A stretch of 11,532 nt of DNA, taken from NCBI GenBank assembly GCA_030623125.1, contig JAUXMQ010000009.1:1-11532 (forward strand), written 5' to 3'. The notes below the pieces were generated by a model that saw only the letters and a list, made by a program, of their open reading frames with translations, had not been told where the DNA came from and did no database searches. Shown here piece by piece: positions 1-7,632 of the stretch. Both the position numbers and the translations under genes were made by a program. Each line of letters begins with the position of its first letter. Position 1 is the stretch's first letter. The stretch comes from Acidimicrobiia bacterium. GTDB lineage: Bacteria; Actinomycetota; Acidimicrobiia; Spongiisociales; ZC4RG35.

Positions 1-1
1 C

Positions 2-1021
2 CTCATCACCGGGGCTGGAGGTGTCGGCAAGACCACGATCGCCGCGGCTATCGGTGTCACCGCGGCGCGAGAGGGTCTCCGCACTCTCGTGGTCACGGTC
101 GACCCCGCCCGGCGCCTGGCCTCAGCGCTCGGGATAGCCCATCTTGGCGATGAGCCCACCCCCCATGTCGACGAGCCACTGCTGTGGGCGGCCATGCTCG
201 ACGCATCCGCGTCGTGGAGGGCGGTAGCGATGCGTCACGCCGATCCGGACGTCGCAACACGACTTGCCGACAACGAGTTCTTCCAGGCGGCCTCGGAGCA
301 CTTCCCCGCCTCTCAGTCATACGCAGCGGCCGACCAGGCTGCGACCTTCGTTCAGGCTCGTGCGTGGGACCTCGTCGTAGTTGACACGCCGCCGTCCGGG
401 GGAGGCATCGATTTCTTCGCGGCACCGGCGCAGATGGCCGATCTTGTCGGTGGCAGGCTTCTGCGCTGGATCACCGGAGGTCCGCTGCCGGGGCGCAAGG
501 TCCTCTACAACCGTGCCGCCCGGCCGATGCTCCGTATTGCCGACTCGATCCTCGGCTCGCACCTTCTCGAAAGGGTGGCCGAGTTCCTTGTCGACCTGCG
601 AACGACTTATGACGGCGTGGCACGCCGGGGACGCGAGATCGAGAAGGTCATGCGGGAGTCGTCGATAGTCGTCATCACCACCGCTGATCCGGCACCGGTC
701 GGTGAAGCGGTCAAGTTCTACCGGGAATTGCCGGGACTCGCCTCTGCCCCCAAAGTGGTCATCTTCAATCGGGCACTCCCCGACGCCTGGGCCAACCCAC
801 CCATACCAGCCAAGACATCGGCCGAGTTGCGCCACGTCGCACAGCTCTGGGGATCTGAGACCCTGCGACAGCGTGATGCGAGAGAGGAGTTCTCCGCGCG
901 CTACGGAGCAACTGTTGCCACGGTTCCGCTTTCGGACGAGCCGCTCACCGATCTCGATGGTCTGGCCCGCCTCATGAGCGAGGGTTCCGGTATCCCGTGG
1001 GAGCGAATCGGAGTCGGGTGA
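2..1021 (+). CDS. ArsA/Get3-family ATPase, 5' end cut by the window edge
   Basis: The reading frame is open from base 2, so the true start lies upstream; 339 codons are visible. Numbering from the first visible codon, a deviant Walker A P-loop GAGGVGKTT lies at residues 4-12 (Lys10), a switch I-like TVDPARRL around Asp34, and a Walker B/switch II-like VVVDTPPS with Asp128. Near the C-terminal third is VIFNR, like the base-contacting segment of the SIMIBI fold. These mark a cytoplasmic ATPase of the ArsA/Get3 family. Because the P-loop is normally near the N-terminus, probably only 10-20 residues are missing. Actinobacteria often carry two such ATPases side by side (for example Rv3679/Rv3680), so a partner may lie just upstream. 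There is no arsenic gene nearby and no visible arsenite-binding cysteine cluster, so arsenite transport should not be assumed. The ATPase family is clear but the client is unknown. The HAD gene downstream is 18 bases away and probably co-transcribed. Confidence 0.9.
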   Translation, partial: LITGAGGVGKTTIAAAIGVTAAREGLRTLVVTVDPARRLASALGIAHLGDEPTPHVDEPLLWAAMLDASASWRAVAMRHADPDVATRLADNEFFQAASEHFPASQSYAAADQAATFVQARAWDLVVVDTPPSGGGIDFFAAPAQMADLVGGRLLRWITGGPLPGRKVLYNRAARPMLRIADSILGSHLLERVAEFLVDLRTTYDGVARRGREIEKVMRESSIVVITTADPAPVGEAVKFYRELPGLASAPKVVIFNRALPDAWANPPIPAKTSAELRHVAQLWGSETLRQRDAREEFSARYGATVATVPLSDEPLTDLDGLARLMSEGSGIPWERIGVG

Positions 1022-1039
1022 GACGCATAAACTCTGCTC

Positions 1040-1813
1040 ATGCGTAACGCTGCCGCCTTCTTTGACCTCGACCGGACCTTGATATCGGGAGCCGCTGCGT
1101 TTCCGGTCGGTGTTGAGGCCTGGCGACAGGGCATTGCATCCAACAGTGACATCGCCAAATGGGGAATTGCTGCCCTCAGCTTCAAACTGCTCGGCGACAA
1201 GAACGATGCGTCTTCAGACGATCTCAAAGCCGACTTCCTCAGCAAGATTGCGGGTTCCCCGGCCAACACATTGGACGGTCTGGCGACTGCTGTGCTTCCC
1301 CGCCTGACCGACAAAGTGCGACCGGAGTCACGCAAGCTGATCTCGATGCATCACGGGGAGGGACGGGACACCTGGATCGTCTCGGCCAGCCCTCAAGGCC
1401 TGGTTGAGCCACTTGCCATCTCCCTGGGCATGACGGGAGCGATCGGGACCAGAAGCGAGGTAGTCGACGGCAAGTACACCGGGAGCCTCGACGGCCCGTT
1501 CGTCTATGGCGCCGGCAAGGTGCAGGCGATCGAGAAACTGTCGTCCGAGCGCGGGTACGACCCCCAGCTCTGTTATGCCTACTCGGACTCGATCTCAGAT
1601 CTTCCGATGATGGAACACGTAGGTCACCCGGTCGCGGTGAATCCCGACTCCCAGCTTCTCTCCATCTCACGGGAACGGGGGTGGCCGGTTGTCATCTTCG
1701 CCCGCAAGACCAAAAGAGCCATTGCCTTCGGCGGCGCCGGCATAGGAACTGTGGTGACCTCGCTTCTTGCCTACCTGATCGGCCGACGGCACGGGCGGTC
1801 CAACGCCCTCTAG
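1040..1813 (+). CDS. HAD-IB family (SerB-like) phosphatase with C-terminal membrane anchor
   Basis: This is a 257-residue protein of the haloacid dehalogenase superfamily, subfamily IB. Motif I is FFDLDRT (nucleophile Asp9, acid/base Asp11), motif II is IVSASP (Ser115), the motif III lysine is in GAGKVQ (Lys160), and motif IV is SDSISDLP (Asp183, Asp187). Together they form a complete Mg-dependent phosphotransferase site. The segment between motifs I and II would form the cap. Residues about 228-248 are hydrophobic (AIAFGGAGIGTVVTSLLAYL) and end in RRHGR, which suggests a C-terminal membrane anchor with the catalytic domain in the cytoplasm. The fold resembles phosphoserine phosphatase, but IB members also act on other phosphorylated small molecules or lipids, so the substrate is unknown. 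The ATG start is the only ATG among the complete genes here. It lies 18 bases after the ArsA-like gene and lacks a strong Shine-Dalgarno sequence. Its stop codon overlaps that of dnaE on the other strand. Confidence 0.88.
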   Translation: MRNAAAFFDLDRTLISGAAAFPVGVEAWRQGIASNSDIAKWGIAALSFKLLGDKNDASSDDLKADFLSKIAGSPANTLDGLATAVLPRLTDKVRPESRKLISMHHGEGRDTWIVSASPQGLVEPLAISLGMTGAIGTRSEVVDGKYTGSLDGPFVYGAGKVQAIEKLSSERGYDPQLCYAYSDSISDLPMMEHVGHPVAVNPDSQLLSISRERGWPVVIFARKTKRAIAFGGAGIGTVVTSLLAYLIGRRHGRSNAL

Positions 1814-4800
1814 AGAATCGCCTTCGGGCCCAGCAGTTCCTTCAGCTCGGCAAACAGCGCCGACCGTGGTTCCACTTTGTGAGCGTCGCTGAGTCTGAGA
1901 ACCTTGGTATCCCCGTTGTCGGTCATGTGCAGATACACCGACGCCGACCCGGGATGGTTTTTCAGGATGGTCTTGAGACTGTCGACGATCTCGGGTGTGA
2001 GACGGGCAGCTTGGATCGTGAGACGAACCGTCGAGTCATCCCTGATCTCGAGCTCCTTCAACTCCCGCGCCACAACCTTGACCTCATCGCCCCGATGATC
2101 GAGGTTGCCCGAGACCACGAGAACGGCGTCCTCGACGATGAGAGGGCCGTAGTCGTGGACGGTCTTCGGAAACGCGATGCATTCGACCGAGCCCTCGAGG
2201 TCTTCCAGCTGGAAGAACAGCATGGGATCGCCTTTCTTGGTCCAGCGCCGGGTGATCGATCCGACAATCCCACCAACCGAGAGCGATGATCGATCGGTCA
2301 GGTCGTCAAGCTCGGCGATCGAGGTGGAGGTGGCTGCTGCAAGGGCAGCTCCCAACGACAGCAGTGGGTGGTCCGAAACGTATAGCCCCAGCATCTCCTT
2401 CTCGAAGGCGAGACGGGTCTTTTGCGGCCATGCCAGGTCGGGCACTTCGATGTTGGTCTCCTCCTGGGACTCATCGTTTCCCGCAAACAATGAGTACTGG
2501 CCCATCTCCTCGTTGCGACGCCGCTCCACTGTGGCGTCGAGAATCTGGCTGTGAACCAGTGTTAGTCCCTTGCGGGTGTCACCGCTCCCATCAAAGGCAC
2601 CGGCCTTGATCAGCGACTCGATCGACCTCTTGTTGAGGACCGAGGTGTCGACACGATTGACGAAGTCCATGAAGGACTCGAAAGGCTGCTCCTCACGGGC
2701 ATCGACGATCTTCTCCACTGCGCCCTCGCCGACGTTCCTGACAGCTGAGAGGCCAAACCGGATCCGCCCTTCGTGGACGGTGAAGTCGGACTCCGACTCG
2801 TTTACATCGGGGACCAGCACCTCGATCCCCATCTGACGACACTCGTTCAAGTAGACCGCAGTGCGGTCCTTGTTCGTCTTGGTGGCTGTGAGGAGGGCGG
2901 CCAGATACTCGGGTGGGTAATGGGCCTTGAGATAGGCGGTCTGATAGGCAACCAACCCGTAACCCGCGGAGTGGCTGCGGTTGAAGCCGTAACCGGCGAA
3001 GTGCTCGATGAGTTTGAAGATCTCACGGCCGGTCTTCTCGGGAAAGCCCTGATCGACGGTGCCGGTCACGAACTTCTCTTCCTCGGCCACCATCACCGAT
3101 TTGATCTTCTTGCCCATCGCCCGTCTCAGCTCATCGGCATCGGCCATCGAGTAGCCGGCGATCTCTTGGGCGACCATCATCACCTGCTCCTGGTACACCA
3201 TGATCTGATAGGTGTCGGCCAGCTTGTCCGTGAGGACAGGATGAAGCTCTTCGATTTCGGCCCGCCCGTTCTTCCGGTCGGCGTAGAGGTTGTGCATGTT
3301 GGCGCCCATCGGACCCGGTCGGTACAGGGCAACCAGGGCGATCACGTCGTTGAAGCCGTCCGGTTTCAGGGATCGGATGAGAGCACGCATAGCCGTGCCC
3401 TCCATCTGGAAGACTCCGATGGTGTCCCCCGACTGAAGCAGTTCGAAAGTCGCTGGATCGTCCAGCGGAACGTTGTCGATATCGACCCGCTCGCCGGTCG
3501 TGCGCTCGACCAGTTCGAGACACCGCTCGATGATCGACAGGTTGCGCAGGCCCAGGAAATCCATCTTGAGAAGACCGAGCTCCTCGACCCCGTGCATCTC
3601 GAACTGGGTGACCATCTCTGCGTCCTCACCCTTACGCTGGACGGGGACGATGCTCGTCAGGGGCTCGGGAGCGATCACGACGGCGGCAGCGTGAATCGAG
3701 TCCTGGCGGCGCAACCCTTCGAGACCACGGGCGGCGTCGACGACCTCCTTGGCCGCCGGGTCCGCCTCGTACATCTCCCGCAGCCCGTGTGCGTTGGCGT
3801 ACCAGCCCTTGATCTCGGACGCCGCACCAGACGATGGTGGGGATAGAGCCTGTTCGAGAGTGGCGTCCTTCCCGAGAATCGACGGTGGCATCGCCTTGGC
3901 CAGCCGGTCCCCCATCGAATAGGGATGGCCGAGGACACGGGCCGCATCCCGGAGCGCCTGCTTGCCCTTGATGGTGGCGAACGTGATTATCTGAGCCACA
4001 CGATCGCTGCCGTACTTCTCGGCCGCGTAGCGGATCATCTCTCCCCGATAGCGCTCGTCGAAGTCCATGTCGATATCCGGCATCGACTTACGACCGGGAT
4101 TGAGAAAGCGCTCAAAAATCAACCCGTGAGCAAGAGGGTCGATGGCCGTGATACCCAGGCAATACGAGACGATCGACCCCGCAGCCGATCCTCGACCGGG
4201 TCCGACACGGATCTTGTTCTCGCGGGCATGGCGAATCAGATCCCAGACGATCAGGAAATAGGCGGGAAAGCCCATCTCCTCGATGATCTTGAGCTCATGC
4301 TCGACCCGTTCCAAGACTTCGGCGCGCGGCTCGGCGCCGTACCTCTCCCGGATCCCATGCTCGACCAGTCGACGTAGATAGGTCAGCTCGGTCTCACCGT
4401 CGGGCACCGAGAATTGCGGGAGGAGGATCTTCCCGAACTCGATTTCGACGTTGGCCCGCTCCGCAATCCACAAGGTGTTGTCGCAAGCCTTGGGAAACTC
4501 ATCGTCGGGAAACAGGCGGCGCATCTCATCCGCCGACTTGAGATAGTGCTCCGACCCCTCGAACCTGAGTCGACCGGGCTCGTTTCGCAGCGACCCGGTC
4601 TGTATGCAGAGCAGCACATCGTGGGCGTCGTGTTCGTCCCGTCGGGTGTAGTGGGCGTCGTTGGTCGCCAGGAGTGGAGCACCGATCCGATCGGCGATCT
4701 CCAGAAGGTCTCCCATGATGCGTTGCTGGGCTTCGATCCCGTGGTCCTGAAGCTCGATGAAGAAGTTATCCCTGCCGAAAACGTCCTGAAAGCGTCCCGC

Positions 4801-5307
4801 CGCAGCCAGAGCCGCCTCGAGGTCCCGGGAGTTTGCCTTGTTCCCCTCCTCACTGACGGCGTCGGGAGCCAGGAGTTGGGGCACAAGCCCGCCGAGACAC
4901 CCGGAGGTGGCGATGATCCCCTCTGAGTGCTCCGCCAGGAGCTCGATATCCATCCGGGGCTTGTAGTAATACCCGTCGAGAAACGCCTTCGACGACAGTT
5001 GGAGGAGGTTGCGATAACCCACCTCGTTCTCGGCCAGGAGATTCATGTGGTAGCGGCGGTTGTCGGCGCCCACCGGACGATCCCTGCGTGAGCCTTCTGT
5101 GTAATAGGCCTCGATGCCGATGATGGGCTTGATGCCCGCCTTCGAAGCGGCCTTGACGAAATCGACCACACCGTAGAGATTCCCGTGATCGGTTATGGCG
5201 ATGGCAGGCTGGTCATCCGCGGCCGCTGCTTCGACGACGTCGGTGATCCTCGCCGCACCGTCAAGTAGTGAGTATTCGGTGTGCAGATGGAGATGGGCGA
5301 AGGACAC
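1810..5307 (-). CDS. dnaE: DNA polymerase III subunit alpha (replicative polymerase)
   Basis: This 1165-residue protein, full length for DnaE, catalyses chromosomal DNA synthesis in the replisome. Domains in order: PHP (about 1-285), palm/thumb/fingers (about 300-830), helix-hairpin-helix (about 850-890), OB fold (about 1000-1075) and C-terminal region. The catalytic aspartates are in PDIDMDF (Asp411, 413, 415) and KMDFLGL (Asp583). The PHP metal-site residues all appear present: His7, His9, Asp16, His41, Glu66, His87, Cys137, Asp217 and His219. This suggests an active 3'-5' proofreading nuclease, as in M. tuberculosis DnaE1. An internal QYSLF (937-941) fits the beta-clamp binding motif. The GTG start is decisive: tandem in-frame stops TGA TAA lie two codons upstream. 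No Shine-Dalgarno sequence is visible, so initiation may be leaderless or coupled. The gene follows the rhomboid gene by 82 bases. Length and motifs fit DnaE1 rather than the error-prone DnaE2 or PolC. Confidence 0.98.
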   Translation of the reverse strand: MSFAHLHLHTEYSLLDGAARITDVVEAAAADDQPAIAITDHGNLYGVVDFVKAASKAGIKPIIGIEAYYTEGSRRDRPVGADNRRYHMNLLAENEVGYRNLLQLSSKAFLDGYYYKPRMDIELLAEHSEGIIATSGCLGGLVPQLLAPDAVSEEGNKANSRDLEAALAAAGRFQDVFGRDNFFIELQDHGIEAQQRIMGDLLEIADRIGAPLLATNDAHYTRRDEHDAHDVLLCIQTGSLRNEPGRLRFEGSEHYLKSADEMRRLFPDDEFPKACDNTLWIAERANVEIEFGKILLPQFSVPDGETELTYLRRLVEHGIRERYGAEPRAEVLERVEHELKIIEEMGFPAYFLIVWDLIRHARENKIRVGPGRGSAAGSIVSYCLGITAIDPLAHGLIFERFLNPGRKSMPDIDMDFDERYRGEMIRYAAEKYGSDRVAQIITFATIKGKQALRDAARVLGHPYSMGDRLAKAMPPSILGKDATLEQALSPPSSGAASEIKGWYANAHGLREMYEADPAAKEVVDAARGLEGLRRQDSIHAAAVVIAPEPLTSIVPVQRKGEDAEMVTQFEMHGVEELGLLKMDFLGLRNLSIIERCLELVERTTGERVDIDNVPLDDPATFELLQSGDTIGVFQMEGTAMRALIRSLKPDGFNDVIALVALYRPGPMGANMHNLYADRKNGRAEIEELHPVLTDKLADTYQIMVYQEQVMMVAQEIAGYSMADADELRRAMGKKIKSVMVAEEEKFVTGTVDQGFPEKTGREIFKLIEHFAGYGFNRSHSAGYGLVAYQTAYLKAHYPPEYLAALLTATKTNKDRTAVYLNECRQMGIEVLVPDVNESESDFTVHEGRIRFGLSAVRNVGEGAVEKIVDAREEQPFESFMDFVNRVDTSVLNKRSIESLIKAGAFDGSGDTRKGLTLVHSQILDATVERRRNEEMGQYSLFAGNDESQEETNIEVPDLAWPQKTRLAFEKEMLGLYVSDHPLLSLGAALAAATSTSIAELDDLTDRSSLSVGGIVGSITRRWTKKGDPMLFFQLEDLEGSVECIAFPKTVHDYGPLIVEDAVLVVSGNLDHRGDEVKVVARELKELEIRDDSTVRLTIQAARLTPEIVDSLKTILKNHPGSASVYLHMTDNGDTKVLRLSDAHKVEPRSALFAELKELLGPKAIL

Positions 5308-5325
5308 TGTTTATCAGACCGGACT

Positions 5326-5337
5326 TACACGGGTGTA
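5326..5337. repeat. Short palindrome upstream of dnaE
   Basis: TACAC and GTGTA arms face each other across a 2-base spacer, in the 82-base gap before dnaE; the nearest edge is 18 bases from the dnaE GTG. A second inverted pair, GGGAA/TTCCC, lies at 5343-5365. Together they could be an operator or a stem in a 5' leader. Both are short enough to arise by chance. I recognise no regulator consensus (no LexA or SOS box) and cannot call a promoter in this gap. Confidence 0.3.
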
Positions 5338-5389
5338 GTTCTGGGAATCTAGTGGTGTGCTTCCCAAAAAGCTACGCGGGCCGCGGACT

Positions 5390-6217
5390 TCAGATCATCA
5401 CGGAGAGGGCGGCCGCGATCGCGATCGCCACACCGGTGAGGGTGCGCAGGACTTCGATGTTGGGGCCACGGAGACGAGACCAGATCTCACCGATGACCAT
5501 TCCGGCGATCAACCCGCCTAGATGAGCCTGCCACGCGATGTTGGGCACCAGAAACGGAATTGCCGCGTTGATCAGAAGGAGAACGCCTATCTGGCGAAGC
5601 ATCGCCCGGCCCTGCATCGTGTTGCGGCGATGCATCGCCCAGCTCAGCCAAATTCCAAACAGACCGAAGATGGCGCCCGACGCTCCGACAGCAACATCGA
5701 GCGGATCGCCGAGATAGAAGGCAAAGGCTCCTCCGACTCCGGCCGATGCCAGAAAGAGACTGACGAAAGGCCACGTTCCGACTCCGCGTTCGATTTGAGG
5801 CCCGAGCACCCAGAGCGCCCACATGTTGAACAGGATGTGAGTGATCGAGGCGTGAAGCAGGATCGGCGTGAAGATCCGCCACCACTCCCCGGCGGCGACT
5901 GCCAGGTTCCATTGGGCAAGTGCCTCGAATATGGAGCCGCCTGAACGTCCGAACCCGGTGAGGACGAAGAACACCACGGCCAGTCCGATGAATGTTTTGG
6001 TTGCGGGTGCTCCACTGGCACGAGAGGCTCGGGCTCCGGTGGGGATGATCTTCTGTGTGCCTTCCGAGCGCACGCACTCGGGGCACCTCTGTCCAACCGT
6101 GGCATCGATGGAGCAGGCGGCACAGATCGGTCGGTCACATCGACTGCATTTGAGGAGCGTGTGACGATCGGGGTGGCGATAACAGGCCTGAGCGGCGGTG
6201 GTGGGATCCTGTGTCAC
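5390..6217 (-). CDS. Rhomboid-family intramembrane serine protease with N-terminal zinc finger
   Basis: This 275-residue protein has two parts. Residues 12-48 carry Cys12, His15, Cys24, Cys27, Cys32, Cys35, Cys45 and Cys48, spaced like a B-box-type finger binding two zinc ions. After a linker, residues about 75-275 form a multi-spanning rhomboid domain. His122 and Asn131 (HASITHILFN) match the HxxxxxxxxN element of transmembrane segment 2. GASGAIFG carries the nucleophile Ser180, and QAHLGG carries His232 of the catalytic dyad. The enzyme is therefore predicted to be active and to cut transmembrane proteins within the membrane; its substrate is unknown. The zinc finger should lie in the cytoplasm and may recruit partners. 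The GTG start is the first possible start after the rluD stop, which is in the same frame 27 bases upstream with no stop between. No Shine-Dalgarno sequence is evident, so expression probably depends on the rluD transcript. Confidence 0.93.
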   Translation of the reverse strand: MTQDPTTAAQACYRHPDRHTLLKCSRCDRPICAACSIDATVGQRCPECVRSEGTQKIIPTGARASRASGAPATKTFIGLAVVFFVLTGFGRSGGSIFEALAQWNLAVAAGEWWRIFTPILLHASITHILFNMWALWVLGPQIERGVGTWPFVSLFLASAGVGGAFAFYLGDPLDVAVGASGAIFGLFGIWLSWAMHRRNTMQGRAMLRQIGVLLLINAAIPFLVPNIAWQAHLGGLIAGMVIGEIWSRLRGPNIEVLRTLTGVAIAIAAALSVMI

Positions 6218-6244
6218 CGAACTGACGGTATCCGACCCAACGGT

Positions 6245-7165
6245 TTATCCGGCGCCATGTTGTTCGAGTGAGTCGAGCACCGCACGGAGATCCGACGGCA
6301 GCGGCGAATCGACACTCACAGGCTCGCCGGTGGTGGGGTGATGGAACTCGACACGGGAGGCATGGAGAAATGTCCGAGGTGAGGTCACTTTCGGGGTCTT
6401 GGCGCCATAGATCTTGTCTCCGATGACCGGGTGGTCAACTGCCAGAAGGTGCACCCTGATCTGATGTGTCCGCCCCGTCTCCAACCGGACTGTCAGCAGA
6501 GAACACCCAAACTCAGGGTATTCACGATCGACCTCGTAGTGCGTGGTCGCACTCTTGCCGCCCTGCACAACGGCACGGCGCATCGGTCGGTTCGGATCAC
6601 GGCCGATTGGAGCCTCGATTGTCCCCGTTGGCGCATCGAAGCGGCCCTGAACCAGACAGATGTACACCCTGGTGATCTCCCTGCGCTTCAACTGGTCAAC
6701 AAGATTCTCGTAACCAAGGGCGGTCCGAGCCACGACGAGGGCGCCGGAGGTGTCTTTATCGAGTCGATGCACCAGACCCCAGCGGTCAACAGATCCAACC
6801 CCTCTGATCTCGGGGTACCGATAAAGAAGACCCGCAGCCAGCGTTCCCCGACTGCGCCCCGCACCGGGGTGAACGACAACACCGACAGGCTTGTCCACAA
6901 CCACCACCGTGTCGTCCTCGTAGAGAACCTCAAACTCCACCTTTTCCGCTTCCAGCCCAACGGCTTCCTCGGGAGTCGGCGTGGTGATCGAGGACCCTTC
7001 AGTCACCCGATCGGCCGGTCTTGCCGCCGCTCCATCGATGGAAACACCGTCGTCGATCAGGTCACGAGCCTGAGCCCGACTCACTTCCAGCATGGTCGCA
7101 AGGACCTTGTCGACACGGGCGCCATCGAGCTCGGACGGCACCTCGAGTGTTATTTCGTTCGCCAC
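6245..7165 (-). CDS. rluD: RluA-family 23S rRNA pseudouridine synthase
   Basis: This 306-residue protein is of usual length for RluD-type enzymes, which isomerise uridines to pseudouridine in large-subunit rRNA (helix 69 for RluD). An S4 RNA-binding domain covers about residues 13-60 (LDGARVDKVLATML onward). The catalytic domain starts near 80 with VLYEDDTVVVVDKP. The signature HRLDKDTSG carries the catalytic Asp136, and GRTHQIRVH marks the C-terminal active-site strand. The frame stays open upstream through lspA, but that extension has no family similarity. The GTG at 7165-7163 (protein starting VANEITLEVP) places the S4 domain at the right distance from the N-terminus and gives a 16-base overlap with lspA, so translation is probably coupled. 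RluA-family members differ in target uridine, and the choice of RluD rests on the S4 domain and on the gene's place beside lspA. Another 23S site is possible. Confidence 0.93.
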   Translation of the reverse strand: MANEITLEVPSELDGARVDKVLATMLEVSRAQARDLIDDGVSIDGAAARPADRVTEGSSITTPTPEEAVGLEAEKVEFEVLYEDDTVVVVDKPVGVVVHPGAGRSRGTLAAGLLYRYPEIRGVGSVDRWGLVHRLDKDTSGALVVARTALGYENLVDQLKRREITRVYICLVQGRFDAPTGTIEAPIGRDPNRPMRRAVVQGGKSATTHYEVDREYPEFGCSLLTVRLETGRTHQIRVHLLAVDHPVIGDKIYGAKTPKVTSPRTFLHASRVEFHHPTTGEPVSVDSPLPSDLRAVLDSLEQHGAG

Positions 7166-7632
7166 GCGTGTATGAGTAGCAGCCCAACGGCAATGGTGAC
7201 CGAAGCGTCTGCGATGTTGAAGGTCGGTATCCACCACATGGCTACCCAATCGATGACCTTCCCGTCGAGAAACCCCTCGCCCCGAAGCACGCGATCCATC
7301 AAGTTTCCGACGGCCCCTCCCAGCACCAATGACAGCGCGACCAACTCCAGAAGAGGCCGCTCCACTCGGATCGACCGGACGACGAAGACGGACACGACGA
7401 TGGCTGCCACTCCCAAGAACGGGCCAGCATTCTGGAACAACGAGAACGCGGCTCCGGGGTTCTCGGTGAATGTGAAGGTGAGAAATCCGGGAATGACCTC
7501 TACGGGAGAGTCGGCAAAGTGCACCGACGCATATCTCTTGGTGACCAGGTCTGCCACCACTACAGCCAGGGCGATGCCCAGTGCGGCCGTATAGCGTCTG
7601 ATCAATTGAACTTGGCGGCGCACTCGACGCAC
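7150..7632 (-). CDS. lspA: Lipoprotein signal peptidase (signal peptidase II)
   Basis: LspA is the membrane aspartyl protease that removes signal peptides from lipid-modified prolipoproteins. The 160-residue product shows four hydrophobic segments and the family boxes: VVADLVTK near residue 28, ENPGAAFSL (57-65), GGAVGNLMDR (105-114) and FNIADA (138-143). The catalytic dyad is Asp113 and Asp142. A GTG at 7632 is used here and overlaps the dksA-like gene by 31 bases. Alternatives are a GTG at 7623 or a TTG at 7605, which forms a TTGA overlap with the upstream stop. None has a clear Shine-Dalgarno sequence, and all keep the first transmembrane segment (about residues 15-30), so the start is uncertain by up to nine codons. 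The tight overlaps on both sides indicate an operon with the dksA-like gene and rluD. Confidence 0.96.
   Translation of the reverse strand: MRRVRRQVQLIRRYTAALGIALAVVVADLVTKRYASVHFADSPVEVIPGFLTFTFTENPGAAFSLFQNAGPFLGVAAIVVSVFVVRSIRVERPLLELVALSLVLGGAVGNLMDRVLRGEGFLDGKVIDWVAMWWIPTFNIADASVTIAVGLLLIHAWRTK

Noticed and set aside
2..1021. Arsenite-resistance operon
   Set aside because: ArsA-like genes are often labelled this way, but there is no arsB, arsC, arsD or arsR nearby and no evident arsenite-binding cysteine cluster.
2773..3846. 357-codon + strand open frame opposite dnaE
   Set aside because: It lies entirely within the conserved catalytic region of dnaE, shows no recognisable domain, and has the composition expected from the complement of GC-rich codons. 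Treated as a shadow.
5366..5385. Intrinsic terminator after the rhomboid gene (minus strand CGCG-GCC-CGCG then TAGC and five T)
   Set aside because: The stem is only four base pairs and the T-tract is separated from it by four bases, so it is too weak to call.
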